From: JBLNBN01 sp050260015
GTDB taxonomy: Bacteria > Bacteroidota > Ignavibacteria > Kapaibacteriales > UBA2268
Direction: 5' to 3'
Assembly: GCA_050260015.1 (NCBI GenBank)
Contig: JBLNBN010000018.1
Location: 1 to 51,276, forward strand
DNA length: 51,276 nt
Below the pieces are notes generated by a model that saw only the letters and a list, made by a program, of their open reading frames with translations, was not told where the DNA came from and did no database searches. Shown here in pieces: positions 48,851 through 51,276 of this stretch. The stretch's first letter is position 1. Each line of letters begins with the position of its first letter. Both the position numbers and the translations under genes were made by a program.

Positions 48851-50725
48851 CTATGACGTTCTCCCGAACTGCTTATCCAACTCCGGTATAGTAAATTCAA
48901 GAATTACCGGCCGCCCGTGCGGGCAGACGTAGGGAGTTTCGCACTTCATTAAATCCTCCACGAGCCGCGCCATCTCGAGCTGCGAAAGCTGCTGCCCGGT
49001 CTTGATGGCGGATTTGCACGCGTAGGTGGCGGCAAGTCGCTCCGCTTTCGGCAGGGCGACAAGGGCGGAATTCTCCTCCCACGAGGCGAGAGCTTCCAGC
49101 AGCGCGCCCTGCGCCTTTTCGGGGTTGAAGTCCGTCGGGACTCCGTAGATATCCAAAGCTCCTTCGGCCGTCTCTTCAATTTTAAATCCGAGCTTTTCCA
49201 CGTCTTCCTTTACTTCTCGATAAACGGCGATCTCGCTCGGGCTGAGCGGCAGGCGAGCGGGGAAGAGGACTTCCTGCGTCTCCCGAGCCGCGCTTCGAAG
49301 GCGTTTTATCGCGCGCTCGTAGATTACGCGTTCGTGCGCGTTGTGCTGGTCGACTATCAGCGCCCCGCGCTCCGTCTGCGTTATTATATATTTATTGTGG
49401 ATCTGCAGGTAGTTTAGATTAGGCGGTTCCGCCGCGCGCTCTTCCGCGGGGAGCGGAGCCGCGCTTTCCAACGGCGCGCTTTCCTGCCCTTCGCGCTCCT
49501 CGCGCTTATTTGGACCAAATAAATGATCGAACGCGGATACGTCGAATTTCTTCTCCCGCTCCTGCTGGTAGATCCTCGGCGGGTAATAGGTTTGGCCGCC
49601 GCCGTAAGCGCCGCTCGGCGGCGCGGGGGCCACTATTTCGCCCGTTCTGCTATTGACCAGGAAATCCCTCTCGCCGGGAACGGATTCTATCGGGCTCTCC
49701 GCGGAGTTAATCGAGAACTCCGGCAGCAAGCTGTTTTCCGCGAGCGTCATCCTAACCGCTTTGCGCAATGTGTTATATATGTGCCTCTCTTCTTCGAACT
49801 TCACCTCGTGCTTTTGCGGGTGCACGTTTACGTCCACCTTCTCCGGGTCGATCTCGAGGTTGATTATAAAGAGCGGCTTTTGATTCTTTTCTAACAGGTG
49901 CTCGTAGGACGAATAAATCGCGTGCGCCAGGTTCCTGCTTTCTATCGAGCGTCGGTTCATAAAGAAGTACTGGTTCGAGCCGGTCTGCTTAGCCAGGTGC
50001 GGCTTCCCGAGGAATCCGGTCACCTTCACTATCTCGCCCGAATAGTTCACTTCCATTATCGCTTCGGCGGTTACCTTGCCCAAAACTGCCGAGACGCGTT
50101 CGCGCTGCGAGGAGGGCTTTACGTCGAAGATGAAATTATCCCCGTCGTAGAAGGCGAAACGTATTTCGGGCTCGGCGAGCGCGAATTTTACCATCGTATC
50201 GGATATATACCTAAACTCCGTAAGGTTCGACTTTAGGAACTTCCTGCGCGCGGGAACGTTGTAGAACAGATTCCGAACGAAAATCTGCGTTCCTATTTCC
50301 GTCGCCACGGGCTCGATAGCGGGTTCTTTATTCGGTTCAGAGAGCAGCCGCCAACCGTGCTCGTCGCTCTCGCGGCGGGTTCGGATCTCCACTACCGCCA
50401 CGGAAGCTATCGAAGCGAGGGCCTCCCCGCGGAAGCCGAACGTACGTATGCGCTCGAGGTCTTCGGAGGTTTTTATCTTGCTCGTGGCGTGCCTCTTAAG
50501 CGCGAGCTCGAGATTTTCTCGGCTCATGCCCCGACCGTCGTCAATGATATGGATTAGGCTCTTGCCCGCGTCGCGAACGACCACTGCGACGGACTTCGCG
50601 CCCGCGTCGATGGAATTTTCGACCAATTCCTTCACGACCGATTCCGGCCTCTGGACTACTTCGCCGGCCGCGATCTGGTTCGCGATATAGTCCGGCAATA
50701 TCTTTATTTCATCTTGCAAATTCAT
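48851..50725 (-). CDS. mutL: DNA mismatch repair protein MutL
   Basis: 624 residues. The N-terminal GHKL ATPase domain is intact: ELVENSIDAGA, DDGRGM, FGFRGEALASI and RHATSKI. A Pro-rich linker (about 360-430) precedes the C-terminal dimerisation/endonuclease domain. The metal-binding endonuclease motif reads DQHNAHERVIYE (Asp459-Glu470), against the DQHA(x)2E(x)4E consensus, and CPHGRP is present near the end, so nicking activity is likely despite the Ala to Asn change. MutL links MutS mismatch recognition to strand incision. mutS is not in the window. The gene is isolated between two hairpin-rich intergenic regions. ATG at 50725. Confidence 0.95.
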   Translation of the reverse strand: MNLQDEIKILPDYIANQIAAGEVVQRPESVVKELVENSIDAGAKSVAVVVRDAGKSLIHIIDDGRGMSRENLELALKRHATSKIKTSEDLERIRTFGFRGEALASIASVAVVEIRTRRESDEHGWRLLSEPNKEPAIEPVATEIGTQIFVRNLFYNVPARRKFLKSNLTEFRYISDTMVKFALAEPEIRFAFYDGDNFIFDVKPSSQRERVSAVLGKVTAEAIMEVNYSGEIVKVTGFLGKPHLAKQTGSNQYFFMNRRSIESRNLAHAIYSSYEHLLEKNQKPLFIINLEIDPEKVDVNVHPQKHEVKFEEERHIYNTLRKAVRMTLAENSLLPEFSINSAESPIESVPGERDFLVNSRTGEIVAPAPPSGAYGGGQTYYPPRIYQQEREKKFDVSAFDHLFGPNKREEREGQESAPLESAAPLPAEERAAEPPNLNYLQIHNKYIITQTERGALIVDQHNAHERVIYERAIKRLRSAARETQEVLFPARLPLSPSEIAVYREVKEDVEKLGFKIEETAEGALDIYGVPTDFNPEKAQGALLEALASWEENSALVALPKAERLAATYACKSAIKTGQQLSQLEMARLVEDLMKCETPYVCPHGRPVILEFTIPELDKQFGRTS

Positions 50726-50775
50726 TTTCTGAAAGAAGGTATTTGGCGGTTTCTATTGCAAAGGGCGAAAAAAGT

Positions 50776-50819
50776 GTCTGAACCAGGATTAAGCTGATTT
50801 ATATGATTAACAGGATTAG
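50776..50819 (+). repeat. GGATTA/GATTAA periodic dispersed repeat
   Basis: Three imperfect 12-nt units built on GATT (AACCAGGATTAA, GCTGATTTATAT, GATTAACAGGAT). Sequences of this form are dispersed in intergenic DNA of many Bacteroidetes and relatives; that comparison is from memory. Confidence 0.6.
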
Positions 50820-50834
50820 AATAATAGGGAGTAG

Positions 50835-50962
50835 CGCGCAAGCGCCTGTAAATACAATGGTCTGTCGCTCAGACGAGCGCAGCGAGGAAGAGTCCATGCA
50901 TCCTTTGGACTCTTCGCGGGCGCTCTGAGTGACACGTCCTTCAGTTCACAGGCGCTTACGCG
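50835..50962. repeat. Long nested-stem (cruciform-like) element
   Basis: Three nested stems: outer arms 50835-50849 and 50948-50962 (14 of 15 pairs, core AAGCGCCTGT/ACAGGCGCTT), middle arms 50863-50873 and 50924-50934 (TGTCGCTCAGA/TCTGAGTGACA, one G-T), inner arms 50887-50896 and 50906-50915 (GAAGAGTCCA/TGGACTCTTC). It is followed at 50983-50998 by a perfect inverted copy of 50923-50938. No ORF or transposase is present. Confidence 0.7.
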
Positions 50963-51276
50963 TAATTTTTGGTAATAAATAAGACGTGTCACTCAGAGAT
51001 ACCATAAAAGGCTTCGCCTTTTACTCAAAGGGCAGATGACCGGCAAAGCATTTCTTAACCCCGGAGGGGTTACTCATTGGTAGTAAATTGCGTTCCCGCT
51101 TCCCTCTCTCCCGCGGCTTCGCCGCGATGAAGGGTTGGGTTGGAACGCGTTTTCTAAAAATATTCGACCCCAAGGGGTCGTTAAAAGTGGTCGTTTTATA
51201 GACGTTTACGCGTTAAGTCTTGAGAAAGAAGAAATCTAGACGAATCCGCAGGATTCGCATGTTTATAGTAAAGTAC

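Larger units (their letters stand above)
50726..51276. repeat. Repeat-rich intergenic region upstream of mutL, running off the window
   Basis: 551 nt without a credible gene. It contains a GGATT-type periodic repeat (50776-50819), a long nested-stem element (50835-50962) with a 16-nt inverted copy (50983-50998), and small perfect hairpins: AAAAGGC-TTC-GCCTTTT (51005-51021), AACCCC-GGA-GGGGTT (51057-51071), CGCGGC-TTC-GCCGCG (51112-51126), CGACCCC-AA-GGGGTCG (51165-51180) and CGAATCC-GCA-GGATTCG (51241-51257). Any mutL promoter must lie at its left edge, but I found no clear consensus. Confidence 0.65.

Noticed and set aside
48325..51276. mutL with its flanking repeats as a composite transposon
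   Set aside because: The shared words are short and direct, there is no transposase, no long terminal repeats and no target-site duplication visible.

Overview
The window looks like a chromosomal segment of a Gram-negative member of the FCB group (Bacteroidetes/Ignavibacteria/Kapabacteria-like). Three things point there. Five large secreted proteins end in a type IX secretion (T9SS) sorting domain of the 'YPNPA...GVYFVRL' type. Several genes are preceded by promoters of the Bacteroidetes pattern TTG-N19/20-TAnnTTTG. The gene content also fits: NADH-linked [FeFe]-hydrogenase, two squalene-synthase-type genes, a DsbD-like protein, HprK without visible PTS genes. The exact lineage is inference. 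I see no phage, transposase, CRISPR array or toxin-antitoxin system, and most of the window is ordinary housekeeping and envelope biology.

Layout. 1-273 is a mosaic of dispersed palindromic repeats. 274-4062 (minus): a small membrane protein and a large secreted beta-propeller protein. 4167-5912 (plus): a YgiQ-type radical SAM protein, converging on a minus-strand block (5947-11309) of a T9SS-exported CAP/fibronectin protein, a YfhO-family membrane protein and a methyltransferase. 11736-16218 (plus) is a compact three-gene operon for a soluble electron-bifurcating-type hydrogenase (hydB-hydA-hydC); hydB carries an additional ferredoxin-like domain. 16303-25552 holds an EF-G paralogue, an M16 peptidase, tRNA-Ser(GGA), an S66 LD-carboxypeptidase, a predicted outer-membrane protein, hpf, hprK and a DsbD-like thiol:disulfide transporter.

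25668-34838 (minus) contains three tandem paralogous M36-type metalloproteases of about 978 residues, each a T9SS client. Next come a GT10 fucosyltransferase, another T9SS client and a GDP-mannose 3,5-epimerase-like protein (35234-39299), suggesting GDP-sugar and glycan work next to exported proteins. Convergent to these lies the operon ppiD-like, hpnC, hpnD (43322 to 39296, minus), which links periplasmic folding with squalene/hopanoid precursor synthesis. 43573-47657 holds two divergent short-chain dehydrogenases (one lacking its catalytic Tyr and Lys), an ArsC/Spx-family protein, a PASTA protein and a DHH phosphoesterase. 47662-50725 holds a cation-efflux-like protein with cysteines in its metal site, and mutL.

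The most unusual non-coding material flanks mutL (48325-48850 and 50726-51276): arrays of small perfect hairpins with 2-4-nt loops but different stem sequences, sharing words between the two sides, plus a long nested-stem element. No complete undescribed multi-gene system could be demonstrated. The best leads are the hairpin arrays, the metalloprotease triplication, the domain-duplicated HydB and the catalytically altered SDR.
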